Shown one piece after another: positions 1 through 5,307 of a DNA stretch of 6,808 nt (position 1 is the stretch's first letter; each line of letters opens with the position of its first letter). The translations under genes and the position numbers were made by a program. The notes under the pieces are model-generated. The model was given only the letters and a program-made list of their open reading frames with translations, made no database searches and was not told where the DNA came from. The stretch spans positions 1 through 6,808 of the forward strand of contig CAMNNS010000079.1 in the NCBI GenBank assembly GCA_946545765.1, written 5' to 3'. The DNA is from an uncultured Bacteroidales bacterium (lineage in GTDB: Bacteria; Bacteroidota; Bacteroidia; Bacteroidales; UBA932).

Positions 1-168
1 TATCTTACATAATGACTCTACGAGTCGCTCTCTCTTTGCTCTTGTTTGAAATGCTGACCTCTCCTTTGAGTGCAACTCCACCTCCGTCTCCTCAAGCAAT
101 TCATTAAGCTCCTTTAGCAAGTACTTAGCTTTATTTGATATTCTATAATCTTTATTATTAACTTTCAC
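1..168 (-). CDS. Start of a hypothetical charged protein, cut by the window edge
   Basis: An open frame runs from a GTG codon (166-168) to the left edge for 56 codons without a stop. The translation begins VKVNNKDYRISNKAKYLLKE and continues rich in Glu, Lys, Arg and Leu with heptad-like spacing, so a helical or coiled-coil N-terminus is likely. An in-frame TGA lies about a dozen codons upstream, and no ATG or other good start lies between it and the GTG. GGAG about ten bases before the GTG could serve as ribosome binding site. The 11-bp tandem repeats lie immediately upstream, and the preceding small gene is separated by a terminator, so this should be an independent transcription unit. I do not recognise the family. 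The absence of a stop and the reasonable codon use argue for a real gene, but only a fragment is visible and the start is a guess. Confidence 0.5.
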   Translation of the reverse strand, partial: MKVNNKDYRISNKAKYLLKELNELLEETEVELHSKERSAFQTRAKRERLVESLCKI

Positions 169-182
169 GGTCTCAGTCTCTC

Positions 183-248
183 CATCAGTCCACCATCAGT
201 ACATCATCAGTCCATCACCACTCCACCAACACTAGACCACCACTATTA
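183..248. repeat. Degenerate 11-bp tandem repeat, about six units
   Basis: Read on the plus strand in 11-base steps: CATCAGTCCAC, CATCAGTACAT, CATCAGTCCAT, CACCACTCCAC, CAACACTAGAC, CACCACTATTA. The first three differ by one or two bases; the last three drift but keep the CA start and phase. The array lies just upstream of the partial gene at the left edge. The period is close to one DNA turn, so a protein binding each unit would sit on one face. The plus strand is also C-rich and G-poor, which could favour Rho loading on an antisense transcript. Function is not known. Confidence 0.7.
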
Positions 249-399
249 TCCCTCTCTGTCTTCCCAATTATTTTAGTTTTTTGGATAACTTTTTTCACAT
301 ATTTTGACATAGTATTATCATATTAAATGATTCAATCTGTAATAAACAGTGTTGATTTAAAAAATTTTAAAAAATTTTTAGATAAGTATTTTAAGCATG
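249..399. other. AT-rich spacer, probable promoter region of the left-edge gene
   Basis: No open frame of note is present. It lies between the terminator at 400-429 and the 11-bp repeats, so the promoter of the left-edge gene should be here, but I cannot choose a convincing pair of hexamers on the minus strand. A perfect TTGACA occurs on the plus strand near 305-310 but has no good -10 at normal spacing. TTTGGATAA (280-288) is one base from a DnaA box; a single near-match in AT-rich DNA is weak evidence. Confidence 0.4.
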
Positions 400-429
400 A
401 AAAAAGGCTGTGAAGCATTATTTCACAGC
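400..429 (-). terminator. Intrinsic terminator after the 68-residue gene
   Basis: On the minus strand GCTGTGAA (429-422) pairs perfectly with TTCACAGC (414-407) across a 7-base loop. One C follows, then six T residues (405-400). This is a textbook Rho-independent terminator about 50 bp after the stop codon of the small gene, and it separates that gene from the partial gene at the left edge. Confidence 0.9.
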
Positions 430-478
430 ACTTTAAAGCAATTTTATATTACTTTTATAGTCATTTCTTTCTTTGTGT

Positions 479-685
479 TTACTTAATTGGTCCTATCTTC
501 TCGTTATTGTTATTAAAATAAGCTGGGTCAAAGTCAAATATTGCGTCCTCTAGGTCGCTTCTATTACAGATGACCTTCATGATTTTCTTATTTGAGTGTT
601 TTTTTCTTGCCTTCTTTGCAAATTTAGCAACAAGGTCGAGGGCGTGGTTTCGACCATCTCTATAGCCAACATCGTATCCATACAT
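479..685 (-). CDS. Small basic hypothetical protein (68 aa)
   Basis: The start at 685 is chosen over an ATG 24 codons upstream because AAGGAGGTA (699-691) sits 7 bases before it; the longer form has no ribosome binding site. The protein begins MYGYDVGYRDGRNHA, continues with a strongly basic stretch (FAKKARKKHSNKK, residues 26-38) and ends in an acidic then Asn-rich tail. It has no signal peptide, membrane segment or cysteine pair, and I recognise no family. The basic centre suggests nucleic-acid or membrane-surface binding, but that is only inference from composition. The gene follows the recombinase cassette with a 186-bp gap and is closed by a strong terminator, so it may share readthrough from that cassette or have its own promoter. 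The good Shine-Dalgarno and the terminator make it a real gene. Confidence 0.75.
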   Translation of the reverse strand: MYGYDVGYRDGRNHALDLVAKFAKKARKKHSNKKIMKVICNRSDLEDAIFDFDPAYFNNNNEKIGPIK

Positions 686-871
686 AACAGTACCTCCTTT
701 TTTTATCTTTATATTATCCTTAAAATAAAATAAAAACATTCTCATTTTGGGTGACAACTATATCAAAATAGATGAGTTAGCTATATTTTTTAGCTTTAAA
801 GCGTGTTGTTCTAATGAATGATAGCTAGGTTGTTCTATATACATTACTATTATTTTAATAAAAAATATTAT
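686..871. other. Spacer with short repeats behind the recombinase cassette
   Basis: This spacer contains the leader of the 68-residue gene, a 9-bp direct repeat and several TAGCT words: TAGCTA at 778-783 and 822-827, and TAGCTTTAAAGC at 791-802 (GCTTTAAAGC is a perfect palindrome). TTGTCA on the minus strand just upstream of the small gene could be a -35 box, but the downstream hexamer at normal spacing is poor. No clear terminator follows the resolvase-like gene. Confidence 0.4.
805..837. repeat. 9-bp direct repeat GTTGTTCTA, 24-bp spacing
   Basis: GTTGTTCTA occurs at 805-813 and again at 829-837, with start points 24 bp apart. The copies flank a TAGCTA word. Their position just downstream of the recombinase cassette makes them candidate recombinase or regulator sites, but a pair of 9-mers in AT-rich DNA is modest evidence. 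Confidence 0.5.
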
Positions 872-1516
872 TCAAGTCTCAGCTTCAAGCTGTTTCTTAT
901 ACTTATAGAATGTGTTTTTTGCCACGCCAATCAGGCGAATGACCTCGTTATTGTTCAAGGTACTACCGTGATTAAAGTGCTTGCTATACTTTAAAATCTG
1001 GGATTTAATTTGCTTTGCTCGCTTTGAGTCTCCTTGATTATCCTTTGCCTTTGGTCCGGGGGTTCGCTTTGTTGTTGCTGTTTTATATGCTATTTTAATC
1101 ATTTCTTGTAAATAATAGCTTAACCCTGCGGTCTGTATTTTCTGAGTTTGTCCTGATGCCTGCATTTCTTGCTTTGCCTTCTTAAATGCCTCTCTAACAT
1201 AGGAGGAGTTTGCGTAAGGTTCAGAAATGGACTCTACATCTATTTTATTGTTAATCAAATTGTTATAACAAGCTAAAGCCTCATCAAAGGTCTTACCCAA
1301 AGTTGTCACTGAATAAATAACTATAGTATCTCTCGCTTTTATTTTCGCGGGTAAATCTATGTCTGATAGATAAGCTGTTGTAGTTAAAAGATAGGTTTGA
1401 TTATATTTTTCTTTTATCACCTTTATCTGTTTTCTTGCTGATGGGATGTTTAAAGGCAAGGTTGAGGTTTCCTGATCTGTCGGATTGACTTTATTAAATA
1501 TATAACCGTATATCAT
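872..1516 (-). CDS. Catalytically degenerate serine-recombinase (resolvase)-like DNA-binding protein
   Basis: The 214-residue protein follows the layout of small serine recombinases. It opens MIYGYI, like the YGYxRVSTxDQ start of resolvases, but reads FNKVNPTDQ next, so the nucleophilic serine is replaced (Asn11 in the best alignment). Residues 63-105 (DTIVIYSVTTLGKTFDEALA then ISEPYANSS) match the family block DTLVVxxLDRLGRS to SLTEPIDTSS, but the DRLGR core is TTLGK, so the catalytic Asp and both Arg are gone. A long helical segment and a PGPK hinge (153-156) follow, then a C-terminal helix-turn-helix (about 187-210, GVAKNTFYKYKKQL), as in resolvase tails. Strand transfer is therefore unlikely; DNA binding and dimerisation may remain. 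It starts 14 bp after the tyrosine recombinase stop with a G-rich Shine-Dalgarno (AGGGGGGAAG), so the two are co-expressed. It could be a regulator or an accessory protein of its neighbour. Confidence 0.85.
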   Translation of the reverse strand: MIYGYIFNKVNPTDQETSTLPLNIPSARKQIKVIKEKYNQTYLLTTTAYLSDIDLPAKIKARDTIVIYSVTTLGKTFDEALACYNNLINNKIDVESISEPYANSSYVREAFKKAKQEMQASGQTQKIQTAGLSYYLQEMIKIAYKTATTKRTPGPKAKDNQGDSKRAKQIKSQILKYSKHFNHGSTLNNNEVIRLIGVAKNTFYKYKKQLEAET

Positions 1517-1530
1517 TCACTTCCCCCCTC

Positions 1531-2256
1531 TTATTTATCCTCTAGCTCTTGGAGCATTCTTTTTAGTATTTCTTTTTTTACTTCTTTATCTAATTCCTTC
1601 TCTAATTGCTTTTCTCGCTCCTTCTTGGCTATCTGTGCCTTTTTGCCTTTGGGTTTCGGTATATTCTTACTAGAGCTATTACTTTCAGGTATCATTACAT
1701 TATTCTCTAATGCCTTTTCTATTTCTTTCTGCTGTATCCCAATATAATGTTGAGTAATTGAGGGGCTTGAATGTTGTAAAAGTTTCTGGACAAGAGCGAT
1801 ATTATAATCATTATTCACATAAATCTGAGTTGCGAAAAACTTTCTAAAGCTGTGAGATGCAATTTTAGATGTATCTAAGCCTAAGAAATCCACTACATCA
1901 TTTATTGCTTGATTAACTCTTCTTGCTGAAATATCAAATAAAATCTCATCGTCTTTAATGTTGTGTCTCTTTGCATATGCCTTTAAATACTCATATATTG
2001 TTACGTGTACCGTGAAATCCCTCTTCTTTTCTGTTTTTTGTTCTATTATCTCAATGTGGTATCTATCATAAGACCACACAATGTCACATAATCTAAGATT
2101 TAATAAATCACCTATGCGGAGGCCTAAATTGGCCTGAGCTGTTAAAATGGTGGCTATCTTGTCGCTTGCTCTGTGTCCTGTATAGCCGTCTCTTATTGTA
2201 TTTACTATCTCTTCAAATTCTTCCCTTGTGATTGCCTCAGTTTTTTTTATTGGCAT
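1531..2256 (-). CDS. Tyrosine recombinase / integrase (241 aa)
   Basis: This is a site-specific recombinase of the phage-integrase/Xer superfamily, which cuts and rejoins DNA through a 3'-phosphotyrosine. The full active-site set is visible: Arg47 (LGLRIGDLL), Lys74 (EQKTEKK), His135 and Arg138 (HSFRKFFAT), His162 (LLQHSSPSIT, with Gln where Gly is usual) and nucleophile Tyr171 (QHYIG). The protein starts almost at the catalytic domain; the usual N-terminal core-binding (SAM-like) domain is missing, so it is shorter than typical integrases of 300-400 residues. After the tyrosine it carries an unusual Lys/Glu-rich tail (about 195-241) likely to form a helix or coiled coil. The start has a GGGGGAGGGAG Shine-Dalgarno. 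It heads a two-gene unit with the resolvase-like gene. The missing arm may be supplied by that partner, which is inference. It could move an element, resolve multimers or invert a segment. Confidence 0.93.
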   Translation of the reverse strand: MPIKKTEAITREEFEEIVNTIRDGYTGHRASDKIATILTAQANLGLRIGDLLNLRLCDIVWSYDRYHIEIIEQKTEKKRDFTVHVTIYEYLKAYAKRHNIKDDEILFDISARRVNQAINDVVDFLGLDTSKIASHSFRKFFATQIYVNNDYNIALVQKLLQHSSPSITQHYIGIQQKEIEKALENNVMIPESNSSSKNIPKPKGKKAQIAKKEREKQLEKELDKEVKKEILKRMLQELEDK

Positions 2257-2273
2257 GACTTATCTCCCTCCCC

Positions 2274-2305
2274 CGGAATATTTCCGAAAAGATTTCTTTT
2301 CGGAA
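2274..2305. promoter_or_regulatory. Overlapping dyads in the integrase leader
   Basis: TTCCGAAAAGA (2282-2292) and TCTTTTCGGAA (2295-2305) form a perfect 11-bp inverted repeat with a 2-base centre. The TTCCG at 2282-2286 can instead pair with CGGAA at 2274-2278 across TAT. In the minus-strand mRNA these are two alternative hairpins, the second ending just before the G-rich ribosome binding site. No T-run follows, so it is not an intrinsic terminator. It may be an operator or a leader that controls translation of the recombinase. Confidence 0.65.
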
Positions 2306-2339
2306 TTCTATTTTATTCTTATATCTATATTTTTTTTGG

Positions 2340-2382
2340 ATAGCTTTATTTCCTTTCAGTAAAAGGAAATTATTTAAGCTAT
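2340..2382. repeat. Two-level imperfect palindrome upstream of the integrase
   Basis: Inner arms ATTTCCTTT (2348-2356) and AAAGGAAAT (2362-2370) pair perfectly around CAGTA. Outer arms ATAGCTT (2340-2346) and AAGCTAT (2376-2382) also pair, with 1 base on one side and 5 on the other between levels. The structure could be a recombinase core site, an operator, or a cruciform. Neither side is followed by a T-run suited to termination. Confidence 0.6.
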
Positions 2383-2391
2383 TTTTGGAAA

Positions 2392-2542
2392 ATTTATAGC
2401 CAACTTTTATTCTTGAAATTTTGTATCAATCAATTAATTATTTGAGAATGAATTTTTGAAAATTAACGGTCGATTTAAGGGATTTTAATAATTAAAATGC
2501 AAGGTGACATGATGGCAGTTTTTTCAAATAATGGCTATAAAT
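2392..2542. repeat. Perfect 11-bp inverted repeat ATTTATAGCCA / TGGCTATAAAT
   Basis: ATTTATAGCCA at 2392-2402 is repeated in inverted form as TGGCTATAAAT at 2532-2542, 129 bp apart, with the short palindrome 2482-2498 between them. Inverted arms at this distance, next to a recombinase gene, could be accessory protein-binding sites. Chance is possible in AT-rich DNA, although the GCC core makes it less likely. Confidence 0.5.
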
Positions 2543-2685
2543 CTGGATTTTCAGAAAATGATTAATCGAATTTATAATTTATGAATTTTTGTATCAAATT
2601 AGACTTTCCAAAATTTAGCTTATTAGCTTTATTCTATGATATATAAATACCATATTATTTCGAGATAAGGTGGCAGATGTCAGAT

Positions 2686-3585
2686 TTACGGATTATCCAT
2701 TCTTTTCTTTGTCATTCCATTCATCTCCAAAATTTTTTCGATTGTTGTCGGACTTCTCCTTAATATTTCTGCAATCTCCTTTATCTTCATTCCCTTTTTT
2801 CTAAGTGAAATAATTATTTCCTCTTCTTTATAGCCATGTATCTTATGCTGTCTTCCCTTGTCGGTCCAGTTCTTCTTGAAATTTTCTCTCGCTCTTTGTA
2901 TTCTTTCGTTATGCTCTTTTTCTTTGACTTGATAAACAGATAGCTTTTGCTTTAGTTCTTCTATCTCGCAGTCTTTTTTACTCATATTTATTCGCATCAT
3001 ATCTATGTCTGAACTGTGTTTCTTGCTTGCCATCTCCTTATCACTTCTAATTATTTCTAATTGAGATTTTAAAACATTATTATCTGACTCTGACTTCTCT
3101 AATGCTTTAGTCTTTTTTGTTAACTCGATAAGAACATCTTTATATTTGTTATTTAGCTGAGCAATTATTATTTCATGCTCTGAAAGTAAAATTGTGTCTT
3201 CATTTGGGGTGGCAATCTTATTATGAACAATCTCACTGTGCCTTCTTCTTGTATAATCAGATAATCTATATTTATTAAAAAAGATTAAGGCATTTGATGG
3301 GGATGCTGTTAATGCTACAGAGCCTTTCAGCACATTGTACAAAGGGGCATTTATAAGCGGTCCTGTATTTGCAGGCACTTTTTTTGATAGCAAGAGAATA
3401 ACTTTGTTGTCTTCTTGAATGTGTACAAGGTTAGGGGGAAAATAGTATATTCCGACATTACCCATTTTCTCTCCAACAATAAAGCCATCGTTATACATTT
3501 GTATTAGCTCTATTCCGTCTGTGATTGTTTTATGCTCCACTGTTTCGCCCACCTTGGCATCTATAACAAATAATGATTTTTCCAT
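2686..3585 (-). CDS. Unrecognised protein with coiled coil and C-terminal helix-turn-helix (299 aa)
   Basis: The start MEKSLFVIDAK at 3585 is preferred because GGAGG (3597-3593) lies 7 bases upstream; an ATG eight codons earlier has no such site. Residues 1-115 look beta-rich (IELIQMYNDGFIVGEKMG, NVGIYYFPPN) and match no family I know. Residues about 136-237 are a long Lys/Glu-rich coiled coil, predicting dimers or higher oligomers. Residues about 251-286 (YKEEEIIISLRKKGMKIKEIAEILRR, then SPTTIEKIL), preceded by KGR, form a helix-turn-helix much like the tail of serine recombinases or of transposase HTH domains. No catalytic motif is visible. The gene stands alone with non-coding DNA on both sides and repeated CTAAAATGTAAA words upstream. 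It could be a plasmid-type replication or partition protein, a regulator, or an element-encoded architectural protein. The gene is certain, the function is not. Confidence 0.85.
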   Translation of the reverse strand: MEKSLFVIDAKVGETVEHKTITDGIELIQMYNDGFIVGEKMGNVGIYYFPPNLVHIQEDNKVILLLSKKVPANTGPLINAPLYNVLKGSVALTASPSNALIFFNKYRLSDYTRRRHSEIVHNKIATPNEDTILLSEHEIIIAQLNNKYKDVLIELTKKTKALEKSESDNNVLKSQLEIIRSDKEMASKKHSSDIDMMRINMSKKDCEIEELKQKLSVYQVKEKEHNERIQRARENFKKNWTDKGRQHKIHGYKEEEIIISLRKKGMKIKEIAEILRRSPTTIEKILEMNGMTKKRMDNP

Positions 3586-3680
3586 TTTTATACCTCCGTT
3601 TTTATACACTAAATAGTTCTAATTTTTGTCATATTTAATAGACTGTTTTAAACCTTGATTTATATTATTTTTAATTAAAT

Positions 3681-3778
3681 CTAAAATGTAAAAAATTCGG
3701 ATAAGATTTTTGATTAAAAATTGGTAATTTTACATACATTCTAAAATGTAAATATTCTTATATCCCTAAAGTGTAAAA
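3681..3778. repeat. CTAAAATGTAAA-type repeats upstream of the HTH gene
   Basis: CTAAAATGTAAA begins at 3681 and at 3741, and a variant CTAAAGTGTAAA at 3766. TTTACAT at 3729-3735 pairs with ATGTAAA at 3746-3752 to form a 7-bp dyad around the second copy. These words lie 100-190 bp upstream of the start codon of the coiled-coil/HTH protein, where an autoregulatory operator or iteron-like replication sites could be expected. On the minus strand each copy reads TTTACA-TTTAG, so a -35 role is also possible. Confidence 0.5.
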
Positions 3779-3934
3779 ATATTAGTGATGGATTTTAATT
3801 TGGGCAGATGGTGGGTATATGACCTAAATTTTTGAGAATTATTTAAACCTATTGTGAAAAATAGAGACTGTAAAAAATGTATTTAATTACTATTAGGGCT
3901 TTGATAAAAGTTTTTAAAAATAGAGTCATTTTAA

Positions 3935-4017
3935 AAACTTGAAAATTTTGAGAGAAATTTTTTGAAAATCTGTAAATACTCAAAATCAAAATTAAAAGTC
4001 TCAAAATTTTCAAGTTT
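3935..4017. repeat. Perfect 19-bp inverted repeat with 45-bp spacer
   Basis: AAACTTGAAAATTTTGAGA (3935-3953) is matched exactly by TCTCAAAATTTTCAAGTTT (3999-4017). The arms would give a long AT-rich stem with a 45-base loop. Neither end is followed by a run that would make it a normal terminator, and no gene lies inside. It could be a remnant of a small inverted-repeat element, an origin-type hairpin, or the stem of a structured RNA. Confidence 0.75.
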
Positions 4018-4287
4018 CAGAATCGAAAAGCCACTAAAATAGGGATTTTTGATTTTTAGAAATATGTTGAAAAATAGGGCATCAAAATATAGATAAATAA
4101 AGGCGTTTCGTTAATTTTGATAAAAATGTGGGGTTTCTGAAATGAATTTTAAAATGGGGTAAATGTGAGAAAATGTAGAGGAGACAAGGGGATTGGTGGA
4201 ATTTTGAGAATTTTGAAAGTTGAAACTCCTTAATAATGGGGGCTTCTGGACTCCTTCGGGGATAGGAATAAATAAAAGGAATTTTGA

Positions 4288-4325
4288 GGGGGATATGGTG
4301 GGGATGGGTGAAATATGGGCAGGGG
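4288..4325 (+). other. Near-canonical G-quadruplex motif in the G-rich stretch
   Basis: Five G-runs of three or more follow one another on the plus strand: GGGGG, GGGG, GGG, GGG, GGGG, with intervening segments of 7, 2, 8 and 2 bases. One loop is a base longer than the usual limit. On the minus strand the same DNA is C-rich and G-poor, which resembles Rho utilisation sequence just behind the R-M operon terminator. Either reading is inference from composition. Confidence 0.4.
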
Positions 4326-4371
4326 AGACAAAGGGGAATTTTAAGGGGCATATAAAGGGAAAAATGGCATT

Positions 4372-4400
4372 AAAAAAGAGATAGACTTAATGCCTATCTC
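4372..4400 (-). terminator. Intrinsic terminator of the R-M operon
   Basis: On the minus strand GAGATAG (4400-4394) pairs with CTATCTC (4384-4378); G-U and C-G pairs extend the stem to 9 bp with loop ATTAA. Six T residues (4377-4372) follow directly. It sits about 30 bp after the endonuclease stop codon and should end the methyltransferase-endonuclease transcript. Confidence 0.9.
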
Positions 4401-4428
4401 CTTCGGTTCTTCTGATATGATATTAAAC

Positions 4429-5307
4429 TTAATCGGCTCTCCACTCTGTGTTAAACCATTGCCTCTGTGTTAGCCAATATTCAGCCGCCTTTATTGCATG
4501 CTCCTTGAAATTCTTAAAATCGAGGTCGGTAGCATAGATTCTGTCATTTGAATACTGCTCTGAAAATACATAAAGCCCATGCCATCCATTACTTGGATGC
4601 TCCGGTGTTCCTCCATTCACCATTGAGATAAACTTAGGCAATTTCAAAAAGTCACCGTCTAAAACTATTATTGTAGACCAGAAAAAGCTCTGCATTGCGG
4701 CGATGCTCGGCTCTCTGTCTCTTGTTACTCTGTCTCTTACACTTGTCTTGCTCTGAACACAACCATAGCAATACTTCTTATCATCTTTATTGACTAAAGT
4801 ATATAAGTCAAATATTGATGCGTTAATCTGCTCCTTTAACCAAGAAATGTCTCTTGGTTCGTTTGCTAACTCTCCCGCCTTGATTAAAGTGTTTAAATCT
4901 CTCTGTAAAAGAACTTCAATACCTGAGTCATGTAAGGCTGCTGAGCCTAAAATCTTTATCATTTCCTCAAATGCATGACCTGATGATTTCTTCCATGACT
5001 GGTCTGCACTTATTACACTTGCAATAGTCTCTGCATCATTTATACCTGATTTTCGGTGTATATGCGTTTCATAAACTGCTCGCCAAACCAAAGCCGCCTC
5101 TACATCTCTACAATGCTTTAAACCCTCAATGGTTGCTATCTTGATAGCTTCCTTTTGAGCAATCCTCTCTATCTCGTCCTTTTGAGTCTGGGTCGGTTCT
5201 GCTTTTTTGGAGTTTAGCAATGCATCATATACTAAATCTCTTGTTGTCCGTTCATATACACTATTATAAACCCTGTTACAAAAGGCTCTTACTTCTTCAT
5301 GTGTCAT
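4429..5307 (-). CDS. Type II restriction endonuclease, BsaWI-like (CCGG family)
   Basis: The 292-residue protein is the nuclease partner of the adjacent C5 methyltransferase. I read it as related to BsaWI (W/CCGGW) because of QSKTSVRDRVTRDREPS (185-201): in the CCGG family a catalytic Lys (here Lys187) is followed by an R-(D/E)-R motif that reads CC:GG (Arg191-Asp192-Arg193) and by a glutamate (Glu199). A helix SSGHAFEEMIKIL (108-120) offers the upstream acidic residue, and Asp167 (SIFDLYT) is the likely metal-binding aspartate of the PD-(D/E)XK fold. The start MTHEEVRAF is chosen because AGGAG lies 8 bases upstream and its ATG overlaps the methyltransferase stop as TAATG; a start 13 codons earlier has no ribosome binding site. 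Coupled translation after the methyltransferase suits protection before cutting. The nuclease assignment is firm from context; the exact target is inference. Confidence 0.85.
   Translation of the reverse strand: MTHEEVRAFCNRVYNSVYERTTRDLVYDALLNSKKAEPTQTQKDEIERIAQKEAIKIATIEGLKHCRDVEAALVWRAVYETHIHRKSGINDAETIASVISADQSWKKSSGHAFEEMIKILGSAALHDSGIEVLLQRDLNTLIKAGELANEPRDISWLKEQINASIFDLYTLVNKDDKKYCYGCVQSKTSVRDRVTRDREPSIAAMQSFFWSTIIVLDGDFLKLPKFISMVNGGTPEHPSNGWHGLYVFSEQYSNDRIYATDLDFKNFKEHAIKAAEYWLTQRQWFNTEWRAD

Larger units (their letters stand above)
2257..2685. other. Repeat-rich non-coding region upstream of the recombinase cassette
   Basis: These 429 bp have no convincing gene. They contain an 11-bp-arm dyad in the integrase leader, a two-level dyad at 2340-2382, an 11-bp inverted repeat (2392-2402 and 2532-2542), a 17-base palindrome ATTTTAATAATTAAAAT (2482-2498), TTTTGTATCAA twice (2419-2429 and 2587-2597) and TAGCTTTATT twice (2341-2350 and 2624-2633). 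The integrase promoter must lie here; TATAAA on the minus strand near 2398 is a possible -10 but has no good -35. The density of repeats next to a recombinase suggests a recombination (att or res) site or a multi-operator control region. I see no terminator for the coiled-coil gene that enters from the right. Confidence 0.6.
3586..4428. other. 843-bp non-coding region between the HTH gene and the R-M operon
   Basis: From right to left it holds the R-M terminator (4372-4400); a stretch of about 280 bp (4100-4370) rich in G-runs and poor in C on the plus strand, with degenerate copies of GGAATTTTGAG (near 4198 and 4279) and GGAGACAAGGGGA (near 4181 and 4324); four AAAATAGRG words (near 3857, 3917, 4036 and 4071); a perfect 19-bp inverted repeat; and three CTAAAATGTAAA-like words. 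The leader and promoter of the HTH gene must lie in its left part; TTTACA on the minus strand occurs in those words and could be -35 boxes, but no -10 is clear. No gene with a ribosome binding site is present on either strand. Confidence 0.6.

Noticed and set aside
280..288. DnaA box-like TTTGGATAA, suggesting a replication origin
   Set aside because: One mismatch and a single site in AT-rich DNA; no cluster of boxes near it.
2497..2565. Plus-strand 22-codon frame MQGDMMAVFSNNGYKSGFSE in the region upstream of the integrase
   Set aside because: The AAGGGA upstream is too far from the start, and the frame overlaps the palindrome and the inverted repeat. Too short to support as a gene.
3935..4017. 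Retron msr-msd or similar structured RNA
   Set aside because: No reverse transcriptase gene is in the window, and the inverted repeat alone does not define such an RNA. Kept only as an unexplained repeat.
4082..4351. Open frame of 89 codons on the minus strand in the non-coding region
   Set aside because: It has no ribosome binding site and an odd Pro/Phe/Ser/His composition that is just the C-rich strand of the G-run stretch; it begins right after the R-M terminator. Treated as non-coding.
4790..4978. Plus-strand open frame of 62 codons
   Set aside because: It lies wholly antisense to the restriction endonuclease gene, whose frame has clear family motifs; it has no ribosome binding site of note.
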